Below, piece by piece: positions 25,900-35,372 of a stretch of 64,000 nt of DNA; position 1 is the first letter of the stretch; each line of letters begins with the position of its first letter. Both the position numbers and the translations under genes were made by a program. Origin of the DNA: Bartonella sp. HY328 (lineage in GTDB: Bacteria; Pseudomonadota; Alphaproteobacteria; Rhizobiales; Rhizobiaceae); the NCBI RefSeq assembly GCF_025449335.1, contig NZ_CP104883.1, positions 1,542,501 through 1,606,500 on the forward strand, in the 5' to 3' direction. A model generated the notes under the pieces. It searched no databases, was not told the DNA's origin, and saw nothing but the letters and a program-made list of their open reading frames with translations.

Positions 25900-28188
25900 T
25901 TAAAATTTTGCGCCTATATTAATGACAAAGCTGCGCCCCGATGTTGGAATAGCCCGTGACCCACCCATATAGGATGTATAATTGGTTCTATCGGTAAGGT
26001 TATAGGCATTAACACTAAAACGCCATTTTTCAGTTTCATAAGATGCCATTGCGTCAAGAGTAAAACTATGGGGAATGCGGCTTAGGCCATTGCTAGAAAC
26101 TGGAACTGCATCGCGATAGGTCATTCCGCCACCGATCAATAATTTGCCATTCAAACTATTAAAATGCGGAGCAAGATCATAAGTTGTCCAAAGGGATGCG
26201 GCATTTTTTGCAGCACCAGGAACGCTGTTGCCGATCACTGAACTTGTTGCTGAGTCGAGAATTTTACTCTGCAGATAGGTATAAGAAGTATAGACATCCC
26301 ACTGCTCTGTAATTTTTCCTGTAAGACCCGCTTCAAAACCGCGTACCCGCTGTTTTTCGCCAGATCTTGTAACAGAACCATCAGGATTATTATAAAGCGC
26401 GTTATTTTTTTCTACCTGAAATAATGCGCCAGTTAAACCAATGCGGCCATCAAGTAAGTCAATTTTACCGCCAAGTTCGAATAATTCACTTTTTTCCGGA
26501 TCCCAATCAACGCGTGCAGCCGTAACTGGATTGAAATCAGAAGTGATATATTGTCCAAAAGGTAAGTTGTTAGATACAGACCATGAAAAATAGTAAGTTT
26601 GTTCTTTTGTTGGTTCCCAAATAACGCTTGCTTTAGGGCTTATATAATCTGCTTTTGCCATGAGCGAATTTATTCCCGCCGCTGTGGTTACATCATAATT
26701 AATTTTTTGATAATCCCAGCGTAAGCCCGCCATAATCGAGAATTGTTCATTAAGCCACATGCGGTCGCTTAAAAAAAGTGCCACGGAACGTGAGTTTGAG
26801 TCCTTGTAATTGTCAGGATTTGGCACAAGGCTATAATAGCTAGAATCCATGTTTTCTGTCCAAAGGCTTGGTGCGCCTAAGCTTTTGGGAGATGTATATC
26901 TATAACCTTGGCGTTGATCATCTTGATACATCATATCAAGGCCTAATACGGCTTGATGGCGGAATGCGCCAGTTTCAAATTTTGCAACAGCAGTTGAAAT
27001 ATTTTGCAACCCCCAGCTTTTTTGATCATAAGTGACACCGCCACCACCACCATAGGCCATAAGCGGATTTCCACCGCCGCCAAATAGGGCATTGGTACAT
27101 TGAGCAGCAACCGCACAACGAATAGGCGTTGCGCTAAAATAGCGTTTGAAATGAGTATAGCGTGTGTCATTTGTAAAGGTCAGCCACTCATTGATCTCAT
27201 TGCGATAATTTGAAGTGACCATGTGGATCTCGGATTTATCACGATCGCTATTTTTTCCGTAAAAAATGTTTCTTGGCAGACCATATTCAGTAGCTGGGCG
27301 TGAAATGCCATTTGGATCAGCAACAAATGGAATGCCATAATCGGGAAGGCGATCAGTTTTTTGGTAAAAGTAACCTAAATGCCATGTTTGATTTGTGCCA
27401 AGTCCAAAACCTGCAGATGTCGCTAAGCCCCAACGGTCAGATGTAACATGATTGCGGTCAACAACATCTTGCCAATTACCCATTACATTAAATCGGACAG
27501 CCGTTGTATCATTGATTTGCTGATTGTAATCGATTGTCGGACGATAAAGCGGACCGTTACCTGTTGAAAAATTTACAGCGCCAAAAGTACCTAAACGAGC
27601 GCGTTTTGAGGTCGAATTAACGGCTCCGCCCGTAGTTCCGACGCCAAAATTTTCGCCATTTGGGCCTTTAAATACCTGAACTTGTTCCATGTTGAAACTG
27701 TCGCGAACGTAAACGCCGATATCGCGCAATCCATCACTATAAGTGTCGCCGGTTGCGTCAAAGCCTCTGATTCTAAAGCGGTCGCCATTCATACCGCCAC
27801 CGCCTTCACCAATCGTTGTGGTGATACCTGGCACATTTTGCAACGCTTGTTCGAGTGTCATGACGTTTTGCTCTATCAAGACATGCTCTGGCACCACATT
27901 CACAACTTGTGGAATGTCGCGGATTGTTCCTGGTAAACGCGAAGAGCCAGATTGCGCTGCATTGACATTGGAAATACTTGCATTGCCACTAATGGTGACT
28001 GTTTCTAAAGTAGAATTTTCACTGTCATTACTCGTAACAGTTGTTGCGTTGTTATTAGATGAAGTTTGGCTTTGCGCGCTTACTGCATTTGGAAGTGTTG
28101 CTAAAGATGCAACAAGCCCTGCTTTGATCGCCATATTACTAATGATGCGGCCATTACTGGTGGCCCCCCTGCTATTTAATAATTCCAT
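25900..28188 (-). CDS. TonB-dependent siderophore receptor (catecholate type)
   Basis: Outer-membrane gated channel for a ferric siderophore, 762 residues. A signal sequence (IKAGLVASLATLPNAVSAQ) and a Ser/Asn/Thr-rich stretch lead to the TonB-box region (ETVTISG). The plug domain follows (IPQVVNVVPEHVLIEQ, RFRIRGFDATGDTYSDGLRD, VFKGPNGENFGVGTTGGAVN), then a 22-strand barrel ending in aromatic Phe (SFVINIGAKF). The plug resembles the Fiu/FcuA group. GAGGG precedes the ATG. A candidate RirA box lies 36 bases upstream. No siderophore ABC transporter or TonB gene adjoins it, so the inner-membrane step must be encoded elsewhere. Confidence 0.95.
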   Translation of the reverse strand: MELLNSRGATSNGRIISNMAIKAGLVASLATLPNAVSAQSQTSSNNNATTVTSNDSENSTLETVTISGNASISNVNAAQSGSSRLPGTIRDIPQVVNVVPEHVLIEQNVMTLEQALQNVPGITTTIGEGGGGMNGDRFRIRGFDATGDTYSDGLRDIGVYVRDSFNMEQVQVFKGPNGENFGVGTTGGAVNSTSKRARLGTFGAVNFSTGNGPLYRPTIDYNQQINDTTAVRFNVMGNWQDVVDRNHVTSDRWGLATSAGFGLGTNQTWHLGYFYQKTDRLPDYGIPFVADPNGISRPATEYGLPRNIFYGKNSDRDKSEIHMVTSNYRNEINEWLTFTNDTRYTHFKRYFSATPIRCAVAAQCTNALFGGGGNPLMAYGGGGGVTYDQKSWGLQNISTAVAKFETGAFRHQAVLGLDMMYQDDQRQGYRYTSPKSLGAPSLWTENMDSSYYSLVPNPDNYKDSNSRSVALFLSDRMWLNEQFSIMAGLRWDYQKINYDVTTAAGINSLMAKADYISPKASVIWEPTKEQTYYFSWSVSNNLPFGQYITSDFNPVTAARVDWDPEKSELFELGGKIDLLDGRIGLTGALFQVEKNNALYNNPDGSVTRSGEKQRVRGFEAGLTGKITEQWDVYTSYTYLQSKILDSATSSVIGNSVPGAAKNAASLWTTYDLAPHFNSLNGKLLIGGGMTYRDAVPVSSNGLSRIPHSFTLDAMASYETEKWRFSVNAYNLTDRTNYTSYMGGSRAIPTSGRSFVINIGAKF

Positions 28189-28609
28189 GAAAATACCCTC
28201 ATTTAAAATCCTTACCCTGCATTCATGACTTTAAAACTCATGTTTTATCAAGGACGTTGATATTAAAATTAGGCCAATTATTAAAATTTTTTAATACTGT
28301 TGTAATAAAGTAACGTATTATAATTATTCTTATTGTAAAAAGTAATATAATTTAATTTTTTAAATAATTTAAGTAAAACTTATATTTTGTAAAACTTATA
28401 AAGTAAAATCGTTATTTTTGTTATAATGTTGTTTGTTTTCACAAAGCGAAGGATTTCACATTTTAGGCTAATAGGCCTTGCTCCTAAAACTGCATTTATG
28501 AATTTGCGATTGAATTTTTATTTTCGTGATAACTATAAATAAAAGGTGAAAAAACACGAATTATAGGTATTGTTGTTAGACATTTTATCTGGATTAGTTT
28601 TTATAGCTT
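28189..28609. other. Divergent promoter region between the TonB receptor and ccmI
   Basis: Extremely AT-rich. It contains the IRO-like box near the receptor, a direct repeat GTAAAACTTATA (28373-28384 and 28389-28400, 16-base period), and a hairpin TTTTAGG/CCTAAAA (28461-28489). No gene seen. Confidence 0.5.
28224..28242. promoter_or_regulatory. Candidate RirA (IRO) iron-response operator
   Basis: CATGACTTTAAAACTCATG is a 19-bp dyad with a single mismatched pair. It fits the TGA-N9-TCA pattern known for RirA, the iron regulator of rhizobia. It lies just upstream of the siderophore receptor gene, where a repressor would block transcription in iron-replete cells. The match is by eye; RirA itself is not in the window. 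Confidence 0.55.
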
Positions 28610-29731
28610 ATGTTTTTTTGGTTTATTCTAACGCTTATAACTATTGGTGTTGTTTTTTGGCTTGTGCATGCACTTGGCAAGGATGTTGGTTTTTCTGTGT
28701 CTAGGTCTAATGATAATATTCAAAGCGATATTGCCGTATATAAAACACAACTTATTGAAATTAATGAAGAAGAAGAAAACAACCAGATTTCTCCTGAAAA
28801 TGCCAAAGAGGCAAGGCTAGAGTTGGCACGACGTATCCTTGCGCGTGAAAAGACAGCTTATAAATTTACATTAAATAACTATAAGGACGCTAATAATCGA
28901 TTTTTGCAACGGGTTCTCTTTACCGGTGTTTTGCTAATTATTACAGCAAGTTGGGGAATGTACTTTTTAATGGGAAATCCAGATTTGCCGCAAAAGCCTT
29001 TTGAAGTTTTAATGGCCAAGAATGATGACACTCTTGATCTTAATGCAAAAATTGTTAAGAGCGAAGCCTTGCTTGCTCGTGATCCTAGTAAAGGAAGCTT
29101 ATTGGATGCGCTAGGAGAATATTATTTGGAAGCGGGGCGCTTTCGTGATGCGGTGAATATACTCAACCGATCTCTTAGTGTGAATGGCGAAAGTGCTGAA
29201 AGATTTTTAAACTATGGTGTCGCCCTTATGGCTCTAGAAAATGGTGTCGTTACTAAAGATGCTGAAAGCGCATTTCATCAAGCTATTAAGTTGGGTCCAG
29301 AAAATCCACAGGCGCGAATTTTCTTAGCGCGTGGCCTTATTCAAAATGGCCAGCAACAGCAGGCAATAGCATTGCTGGAAAAATTTGTTGAAGATCATGG
29401 TGACGGGCAAATTTGGGTAAAGGACATGCAGCAGGTCATTGAACAGTTAAAAGAAACTGAGCCACAGCCAACCCTAAATCTAACCAAGGAACAGCATGAT
29501 CTTATCGCTAATAATATTGGAAATCTGGAAGAAAAGCTAAAAGGAACCCCACAGGACGTTGAAGCATGGTTGATGCTCCTCAATGCATATTTTCTTTTGG
29601 AACAACCAGAAAAAGTAACAGCCACTTATAATAATGCCTTAGAAGTCTTATCACCTGAAAATAGAAAAAGATTAATCAAGAGCTTAACCGCGAAGGGTTT
29701 TTCTGCGGCCGCTATAAAAGGGGCAAGATGA
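28610..29731 (+). CDS. ccmI: Cytochrome c maturation protein CcmI (CycH)
   Basis: Inner-membrane chaperone that holds apocytochrome c and passes it to the CcmF-CcmH haem ligation complex. 373 residues: an N-terminal helix (FWFILTLITIGVVFWLVHAL), a cytoplasmic loop (DIAVYKTQLIEINEEEENNQIS, family-typical), a second helix (VLFTGVLLIITASWGMYFLM, about residues 102-122) and a periplasmic tail with TPR-like repeats (LLDALGEYYLEAGRFRDAV, AFHQAIKLGPENPQARIFLA). It is the first gene of ccmI-ccmE-ccmF-ccmH; two bases or fewer separate or overlap successive genes. Confidence 0.93.
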   Translation: MFFWFILTLITIGVVFWLVHALGKDVGFSVSRSNDNIQSDIAVYKTQLIEINEEEENNQISPENAKEARLELARRILAREKTAYKFTLNNYKDANNRFLQRVLFTGVLLIITASWGMYFLMGNPDLPQKPFEVLMAKNDDTLDLNAKIVKSEALLARDPSKGSLLDALGEYYLEAGRFRDAVNILNRSLSVNGESAERFLNYGVALMALENGVVTKDAESAFHQAIKLGPENPQARIFLARGLIQNGQQQQAIALLEKFVEDHGDGQIWVKDMQQVIEQLKETEPQPTLNLTKEQHDLIANNIGNLEEKLKGTPQDVEAWLMLLNAYFLLEQPEKVTATYNNALEVLSPENRKRLIKSLTAKGFSAAAIKGAR

Positions 29732-29732
29732 T

Positions 29733-30224
29733 ATGGTAATGCACGACAAGAAAAATAGCTTTCAATTGCATTTAAAAAAAGCACGAAGAAAACGATATAT
29801 CTTATTGTTTTTAATAGTTTTTGTCATGGCTGTCGCCATTGGTTTGGTTTTTATTGCCCTTGGTGATACGGCAAGTTATTTCCGTATGCCATCAGAAATT
29901 ACCGATGAAGATATGATGTCGCAAAGGCCATTGCGACTTGGTGGCTTTGTTGAAAAGGGCAGTGTGGTACGCAATAAAGGCACTGAGGTATCGTTTAATG
30001 TGACCGATTATAGCAAAGTCGAAACAGTAAAGTTTAATGGTGTTTTGCCTGATCTATTCCGTGAAGATCAAGGTGTTATTGTGGAAGGCAATTTTAATTC
30101 CGATAAGATTTTTATTGCCAGCCGTGTTTTAGCCAAGCATGATGAAAAATATGTCTCAAAAGATGTAGCCGATCGTTTAAAAGCCCAAGGCCTTTGGGAG
30201 GAATATCAAAATCGTGGTAAATGA
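29733..30224 (+). CDS. ccmE: Cytochrome c maturation haem chaperone CcmE
   Basis: Periplasm-facing membrane protein that carries haem bound covalently to a histidine before ligation. 163 residues with one N-terminal helix (RYILLFLIVFVMAVAIGLVFIAL) and an OB-fold. The haem-binding motif is VLAKHDEKY: the His binds haem and the Tyr four residues on is an axial ligand. The start may be the first ATG or the one two codons later. It ends 11 bases inside ccmF, indicating translational coupling. Confidence 0.95.
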   Translation: MVMHDKKNSFQLHLKKARRKRYILLFLIVFVMAVAIGLVFIALGDTASYFRMPSEITDEDMMSQRPLRLGGFVEKGSVVRNKGTEVSFNVTDYSKVETVKFNGVLPDLFREDQGVIVEGNFNSDKIFIASRVLAKHDEKYVSKDVADRLKAQGLWEEYQNRGK

Positions 30225-32223
30225 AATTGGTTTTTTCCTTGCAATTCTCGCCTTTTGTCTTAGTCTTTTCCAAACTTTATTGGTTCCTATTGCCGTTTAC
30301 AGTGGTCATATTGCAACCATGCTTGCCAATCGTTCGATTAGTATTCTCGTATTTATTTTAATTGGTTTTGCTTTTTTATCCTTAACCTATTCCTATATTA
30401 TTTCAGATTTTTCAGTTTTAAATGTGGTTCAAAATTCCCATTCGGAAAAGCCGCTATTATATAAAATAACTGGCGTTTGGGGTAATCACGAAGGGTCAAT
30501 GTTTTTATGGGTGCTCATTCTCACCTTTTTCAGCGCTTTGATTGCAATTTTTGGTAAAAACTTACCAATTAATCTTTCAACGCTAACTTTATGTTGTCAA
30601 AGCGCTATTGCCAGTGCGTTTTTAGCTTTTATTCTTTTTACATCCAACCCATTTACAAGAATTGATCCGCCAGCTTTGCAGGGCAATGACCTTAATCCAC
30701 TTTTGCAAGACATAGGTTTGGCTTTTCATCCTCCTATGCTTTATCTTGGCTATGTTGGCTTTTCTGTTTGTTTTTCTTTTGCAATTGCGGCACTTATTAC
30801 CGGTCGAGTAGATGCAGCCTTTGGTCATTGGATGCGCCCGTGGGCGCTTATTTCATGGGTGTTTTTAACCGGTGGCATTACCATGGGTTCTTATTGGGCT
30901 TATTATGAATTGGGTTGGGGTGGTTATTGGTTTTGGGATCCCGTGGAGAACGCATCTTTAATGCCATGGCTTGCAGGGACTGCCTTGCTACATTCGGCTA
31001 TTGTGCTTGAAAAACGCGCAGCATTAAAAGTTTGGACTATTCTACTTGCCATCATTACTTTTTCATTATCGTTACTTGGCACCTTTTTAGTGCGTTCTGG
31101 CATATTAACTTCCGTCCATAGCTTTGCCGTGGATCCAAAACGCGGCATTGCTATTTTGGCGATTTTAGGGTTTTTCATTGGTGTTGCTTTGCTATTATTT
31201 GCAATCCGTGCACCCAATATTAAAAATAGCGGCCTTTTCCAGCCTATTTCGCGCGAAGGTGCGTTGGTTTTTAATAATATATTTTTATCGACTGCAGCTG
31301 CCACGGTGTTAATTGGCACAGTTTATCCTTTAATAGCTGAAATGCTATGGGGGCAAAAAATTTCAGTTGGTGCGCCATTTTTCAATATGACCTTTGGGCC
31401 ATTATTTATTCCGCTATTGGTTGGTGTGCCATTTGGAACTTTGTTGGCGTGGAAGCGCGGCGATCTTTTATTGGCAGGTAGCCGTCTTTCTATGTGTTTT
31501 ATTTTGGCACTTATCGCAATGATTGTTAGTTTCTATCTTAATGGCGACAAAAAGGTTTTATCCTGTTTAGGGATTGGGCTAGGTATTTTTGTAATCTTTG
31601 GTGCATTCGCTGAAATAGTGGTAAAAAGCGGCAAACAGGGTACATCGCTTAAAACACGTATTATGCGGCTTAAAGGTTTACCGCGTGCCGATTGGGGGGC
31701 AGCTTTTGCTCATATGGGGCTAGGTGTCACGCTTTTTGGTATTGTTGCTGTTGCGAGTTTTGGCCAAGAACGTATTTTGACCATGGAGCCGGGACAAAGT
31801 GTGGAAATTGCAGGAAAAAATATTCGATTTGATGGATATCAACCCTATAATGGTGCTAATTATCAAGAAAACCGTATGCATTTCACCATGTTCAATGGCA
31901 AATCCAATCAATATCTTGGTGAGGTAACCGCATCTAAACGAACCTTTCCTTCAAAAAACATGCAAACAACTGAAGCGGGACTTTTGTGGCGTGGATTATC
32001 TCAATATTATATAGCGCCAGGCAATTATGTTGAAGGTAATGCAATCATTGTTCATATTTGGTCTAAGCCAAATGTTTTAATGATTTGGGGAGGCGGCTTT
32101 TTAATGATGTTAGGGGGGCTTCTTTCTCTTTCAGATCGACGATTGCGCATAGGCGCGCCTAAAGGGGCTAAAACTCGCCAAAAGCTTTCGCTAAGTCCAT
32201 TATTGGCTGAGAAGCAGGTATAG
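30214..32223 (+). CDS. ccmF: Cytochrome c haem lyase subunit CcmF
   Basis: Large polytopic membrane protein (669 residues, more than a dozen hydrophobic segments) that joins haem to apocytochrome c with CcmH and CcmI. The haem-handling Trp-rich segment is WGGYWFWDPVENASLMPW (about residue 235). VWGNHEGSMFLWV is also typical, as are several conserved histidines. It starts with GTG inside the end of ccmE; GGGAGG lies 12 bases before it. Its stop is two bases before the ccmH start. Confidence 0.96.
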   Translation: MVNEIGFFLAILAFCLSLFQTLLVPIAVYSGHIATMLANRSISILVFILIGFAFLSLTYSYIISDFSVLNVVQNSHSEKPLLYKITGVWGNHEGSMFLWVLILTFFSALIAIFGKNLPINLSTLTLCCQSAIASAFLAFILFTSNPFTRIDPPALQGNDLNPLLQDIGLAFHPPMLYLGYVGFSVCFSFAIAALITGRVDAAFGHWMRPWALISWVFLTGGITMGSYWAYYELGWGGYWFWDPVENASLMPWLAGTALLHSAIVLEKRAALKVWTILLAIITFSLSLLGTFLVRSGILTSVHSFAVDPKRGIAILAILGFFIGVALLLFAIRAPNIKNSGLFQPISREGALVFNNIFLSTAAATVLIGTVYPLIAEMLWGQKISVGAPFFNMTFGPLFIPLLVGVPFGTLLAWKRGDLLLAGSRLSMCFILALIAMIVSFYLNGDKKVLSCLGIGLGIFVIFGAFAEIVVKSGKQGTSLKTRIMRLKGLPRADWGAAFAHMGLGVTLFGIVAVASFGQERILTMEPGQSVEIAGKNIRFDGYQPYNGANYQENRMHFTMFNGKSNQYLGEVTASKRTFPSKNMQTTEAGLLWRGLSQYYIAPGNYVEGNAIIVHIWSKPNVLMIWGGGFLMMLGGLLSLSDRRLRIGAPKGAKTRQKLSLSPLLAEKQV

Positions 32224-32225
32224 AC

Positions 32226-32684
32226 ATGAAAAAAGCTATAGGATTGATGTTTATTCTAGTCTTTATTGGGGCATGCTCTGCGGCAAAAGCGGTAGAACCC
32301 GATGAAATTTTGTCTGATCCTGTAATGGAGGCAAGAGCTCGCGATATTTCTGCACATCTTCGCTGCCTTGTTTGCCAAAATGAAACAATCGATGATTCTA
32401 ATGCGTCACTTGCGCGTGACTTGCGCTTATTGGTGCGTGAACGCTTGGTCAAAGGAGACAGCAACGAGCAGGCAATGAGTTATATCGTTGCCCGCTATGG
32501 TGAATATGTTTTGTTAAAACCTCGCTTTGAAGGTGCAACTATTTTGTTATGGCTATCACCAATATTAATTCTCTTTGCTATTTTTACTTATGTTTTTTTT
32601 AATTTAAAGGGAAAAAGACATTCATCACAAGTGGAACTTACAGCAGAAGAAAAACAGCATTTGCAAAAAATATTAGATGAGTAG
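32226..32684 (+). CDS. ccmH: Cytochrome c maturation protein CcmH
   Basis: Membrane-bound thiol-disulfide protein that keeps apocytochrome c cysteines reduced. 152 residues: signal sequence (LMFILVFIGACSAAKA), then the redox motif LRCLVCQN within the conserved block DISAHLRCLVCQNETIDDSNA, and a C-terminal membrane helix (ILLWLSPILILFAIFTYVFF). It closes the ccm operon. In many relatives a degP-type protease follows; here the next gene is a convergent retropepsin-like protease. Confidence 0.95.
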   Translation: MKKAIGLMFILVFIGACSAAKAVEPDEILSDPVMEARARDISAHLRCLVCQNETIDDSNASLARDLRLLVRERLVKGDSNEQAMSYIVARYGEYVLLKPRFEGATILLWLSPILILFAIFTYVFFNLKGKRHSSQVELTAEEKQHLQKILDE

Positions 32685-32709
32685 GGTGCATTATTTTTAG
32701 ACGTTTAGC

Positions 32710-33408
32710 CTAATCAATCAAAATAAGTTGGTCGCCGCGAATTGATGTGCTTGATAGTGTATTGATAAAATTCATACCAAGCAAATTTTCAGATAAAGCC
32801 CCAGATGGTGCGATTAATGCGCTTATTTTTTTGCGGGTAATTGGCCCAATGCTTAGACTATCCAACCTTATCCGCGCGGTATTGAGTTCGCCGTTGGCTG
32901 TAGATACGTTTGTAGTATAATTTAAGTCATTAGCATCTATTCCAAGATCCATCGCGGTTTCAAAGGTAAGAACTGTAGCTGTAGCGCCTGTATCGATTAA
33001 AAAGTTTACTCTCTGATCGTTAATGCTACCACTTATTTGATAGTGGCCATTGCTACTACGATTAATGGTAACCGAGTCTCGCCCTGAAAGGTCAACGGTT
33101 AATATACTGGCTGGAATAAGACCGCCGCTAATATTATGCGCAATATCTTGCAAATGGTAACGATTATTATAGCCAATAATTAAAACAGAAATGATAGCCA
33201 CCCAAATAAGAATGTTTTTGAAAATATGGCTTAGCTGAATACCGGAGGACAGTAAACCGGCTGCAAGGATCGTAACCCATAATCCGCCTGTTGTCATTCT
33301 TGCTAAGTCTGTATTACTTAAAGAAGATGACACCATATTATCATTGTTTAAATACAAAAACAAAGCAACGATACCGCAGATGGTAAGGCAAATCCATAAT
33401 AAGCGCAT
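32710..33408 (-). CDS. Membrane-anchored retropepsin-like aspartic protease (TIGR02281-like)
   Basis: 232 residues. Three hydrophobic segments occupy the first 95 residues (LLWICLTICGIVALFLYL, LWVTILAAGLLSSGIQL, ILIWVAIISVLIIGY). A domain with the retroviral-protease motif follows, VNFLIDTGATATVLT, whose Asp-Thr-Gly is the catalytic centre of a dimeric aspartic protease. LLGMNFINTLSSTSIRGDQLILID is the usual family ending. It resembles Rickettsia APRc-type and Caulobacter PerP-like proteases. AGGA lies eight bases before the ATG. Substrates are unknown. Confidence 0.85.
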   Translation of the reverse strand: MRLLWICLTICGIVALFLYLNNDNMVSSSLSNTDLARMTTGGLWVTILAAGLLSSGIQLSHIFKNILIWVAIISVLIIGYNNRYHLQDIAHNISGGLIPASILTVDLSGRDSVTINRSSNGHYQISGSINDQRVNFLIDTGATATVLTFETAMDLGIDANDLNYTTNVSTANGELNTARIRLDSLSIGPITRKKISALIAPSGALSENLLGMNFINTLSSTSIRGDQLILID

Positions 33409-33519
33409 GCTGAAAATCCTATTTATTATTAACTTATCAATATAATCGTATAAGACTATGCTTTATTGTAATAATCTATAGTTTTTATCAAGCTAAAAGC
33501 AAATAAATTTAAAGCTAGT

Positions 33520-34521
33520 TTATTTATTCCATTCATCAAAAGCTAAATATTGGTCTAGTTGGTTAAGTGGTGCTACATGGGTTAATATTTCACGCGCTTC
33601 TTCTTCATCTTTTTTGATTTGCTCAATCATTGGTTCTAAGCCATTAAATTTTAATTCGCCGCGCAAGTAAGAAAAAAAGGAAACAAAACAAGTTTGTCCA
33701 TAAATATCTTCATTAAAATCAAAAATGAACGTCTCTAATAATGGCTCTTTTAGCTGATTAACCGTGGGGCGCAAGCCATAGCTTGAAACACCATTATAAA
33801 TAGCTCCATTTTGCGTGCGAAAACGCACTGCATAAACACCAAATTTTAAGCCGGTTTCGCTATCTAATCGCATATTAGCCGTTGGGAAACCAATTTGTCG
33901 CCCAAGAGCTGCACCATGAATAACATTGGATCGAATTGTATAGCGGTAACCAAGAAGGCCAGCAGCCTCTTCCACTGCGCCGCAACTTAGGGCTTGCCTA
34001 ATGCGGCTAGAAGATACGAGTTCGCTATTTTCATCAAGAAAGCCATCAACAATAACGACGTCAAATCCACAATTCTTACCCTCATTAATAAGGAAATCTG
34101 GCGTTCCCGTCCGTTTTGCCCCAAAGTGAAAATTATCACCTGTAACCACAACACTTGCTTTTAAACAATCACGCAGGATGGTGTCAGTGAATTCTTTTGC
34201 TTGGTGTGAGGAAAATTCCTTGGTAAAGCGTTGCTCAATAACCGCATCAAAGCCAAGCTGCGCCAAAATTTCCGCACGTTCATCGGCTGGCGTAAGGCGA
34301 TATAACGGCTTGCCTGGATTAAAAAAACTGCGTGGATGCGGCTCAAAAGTAAGGACAATTGCTGGTCTTCCAAGAATACGCGCTTTTTCCAATGCCGTTT
34401 CTAATACAGCGAGATGCCCACGATGAACACCATCAAAGTTGCCAATTGCGATAACGCCGCCCTGTAAATGGTGTGGCAGCACACCAACATCGGGCAGGCG
34501 GATAATTTTTTTTGATTGCAC
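33520..34521 (-). CDS. ribF: Bifunctional riboflavin kinase / FAD synthetase
   Basis: Makes FMN and then FAD from riboflavin. The 333 residues hold the nucleotidyltransferase domain (AIGNFDGVHRGHLAVL, ...SSRIRQALSCGAVEEA) and the flavokinase domain (VIHGAALGRQIGFPTANM, ...ETFIFDFNEDIYG). The start is GTG, two bases beyond the stop of the upstream HAD phosphatase gene, so the pair is almost certainly one operon. The HAD-ribF order is common in this order of bacteria. No FMN riboswitch is visible upstream of the pair. Confidence 0.96.
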   Translation of the reverse strand: MQSKKIIRLPDVGVLPHHLQGGVIAIGNFDGVHRGHLAVLETALEKARILGRPAIVLTFEPHPRSFFNPGKPLYRLTPADERAEILAQLGFDAVIEQRFTKEFSSHQAKEFTDTILRDCLKASVVVTGDNFHFGAKRTGTPDFLINEGKNCGFDVVIVDGFLDENSELVSSSRIRQALSCGAVEEAAGLLGYRYTIRSNVIHGAALGRQIGFPTANMRLDSETGLKFGVYAVRFRTQNGAIYNGVSSYGLRPTVNQLKEPLLETFIFDFNEDIYGQTCFVSFFSYLRGELKFNGLEPMIEQIKKDEEEAREILTHVAPLNQLDQYLAFDEWNK

Positions 34522-34523
34522 GC

Positions 34524-35372
34524 CTATTCAAGCTCCATCATATCAAAATTCGGCACCAATGAATATGGAGCAAAGAATTCCTCAAGCCGCTCTTGGTCTA
34601 TTTCGCCGTCAACACAATATTCATTGGCATGAACACCACGCGCAATATACAGCGTATCAAAGCCATTATTAACGCCGCCTTTAATGTCAGTTAAGACACC
34701 ATCGCCGATGACTAGAATTTTTTGCTTATCGGTATCGCGCTTTAAAATGGCATGCAGTTTCTTTAACGCCAATTCATATATTGGATGATGAGGCTTGCCA
34801 GCAATCATGGTGCGACCACCCAATTGCGCGTAATCACGCGCTAGCGCACCAGCACACCAAACAAGCTTGTCGCCGCGCTCTACCATAATGTCGGGATTAG
34901 CGCATATCATTGGCAAATTGCGCATACGTAGCCGCTGCAATAGCTCCGCATAATTATCAGGTGTTTCAGTTTCATCATCATAAAGCCCTGTGACCACAAC
35001 ACCACTTGCTTCGAACTCCTCAACCAATTCACAGTCAAGCCCATCAAACAAGGCAAGATCACGATCAGGACCAATCAGAAAAAGCTTCTTTGGGCCTTCT
35101 TTAATTAAGTCTCTTGTCACATCACCGGAAGTGACAATATCATCATAACAATTGGTATCAACGCCCATATCTGTCAGCTGTTGGGCAACACCATCACGCG
35201 GCCTTGGTGAGTTGGTTATAAGAATGACGTGTTTGCCAGCTTCCCGCGCAGCTTTTAAGGCTGCTTGCGGCTTTGGAAAAACATGTATTCCATTATGTAA
35301 AACACCCCATACATCGCAAAAGAAAACATCGTATTGACCAAATATATTATCAAGGCGGTCGAGGTGTTTCAT
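34524..35372 (-). CDS. HAD-superfamily hydrolase, TIGR01459 type
   Basis: 282 residues of the NagD-like HAD subfamily. Motif I is FFCDVWGVLHNG (nucleophile Asp), motif II ILITNSPRP, and the C-terminal motifs include MIAGKPHHPIYELA and KILVIGDGVLTDIKGG, whose acidic residues bind magnesium. It is probably a small-molecule phosphatase. The operon link to ribF suggests a phosphorylated intermediate or product of flavin metabolism as substrate, but this is inference. GGGAG lies six bases before the ATG. Confidence 0.9.
   Translation of the reverse strand: MKHLDRLDNIFGQYDVFFCDVWGVLHNGIHVFPKPQAALKAAREAGKHVILITNSPRPRDGVAQQLTDMGVDTNCYDDIVTSGDVTRDLIKEGPKKLFLIGPDRDLALFDGLDCELVEEFEASGVVVTGLYDDETETPDNYAELLQRLRMRNLPMICANPDIMVERGDKLVWCAGALARDYAQLGGRTMIAGKPHHPIYELALKKLHAILKRDTDKQKILVIGDGVLTDIKGGVNNGFDTLYIARGVHANEYCVDGEIDQERLEEFFAPYSLVPNFDMMELE

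Noticed and set aside
27743..28228. Plus-strand frame of 161 codons opposite the TonB receptor
   Set aside because: It is the antisense shadow of the receptor's signal and plug region, which are clearly coding on the minus strand.
28373..28400. Two copies of GTAAAACTTATA as a possible regulator site
   Set aside because: Only two copies in a very AT-rich tract; not distinguishable from chance.
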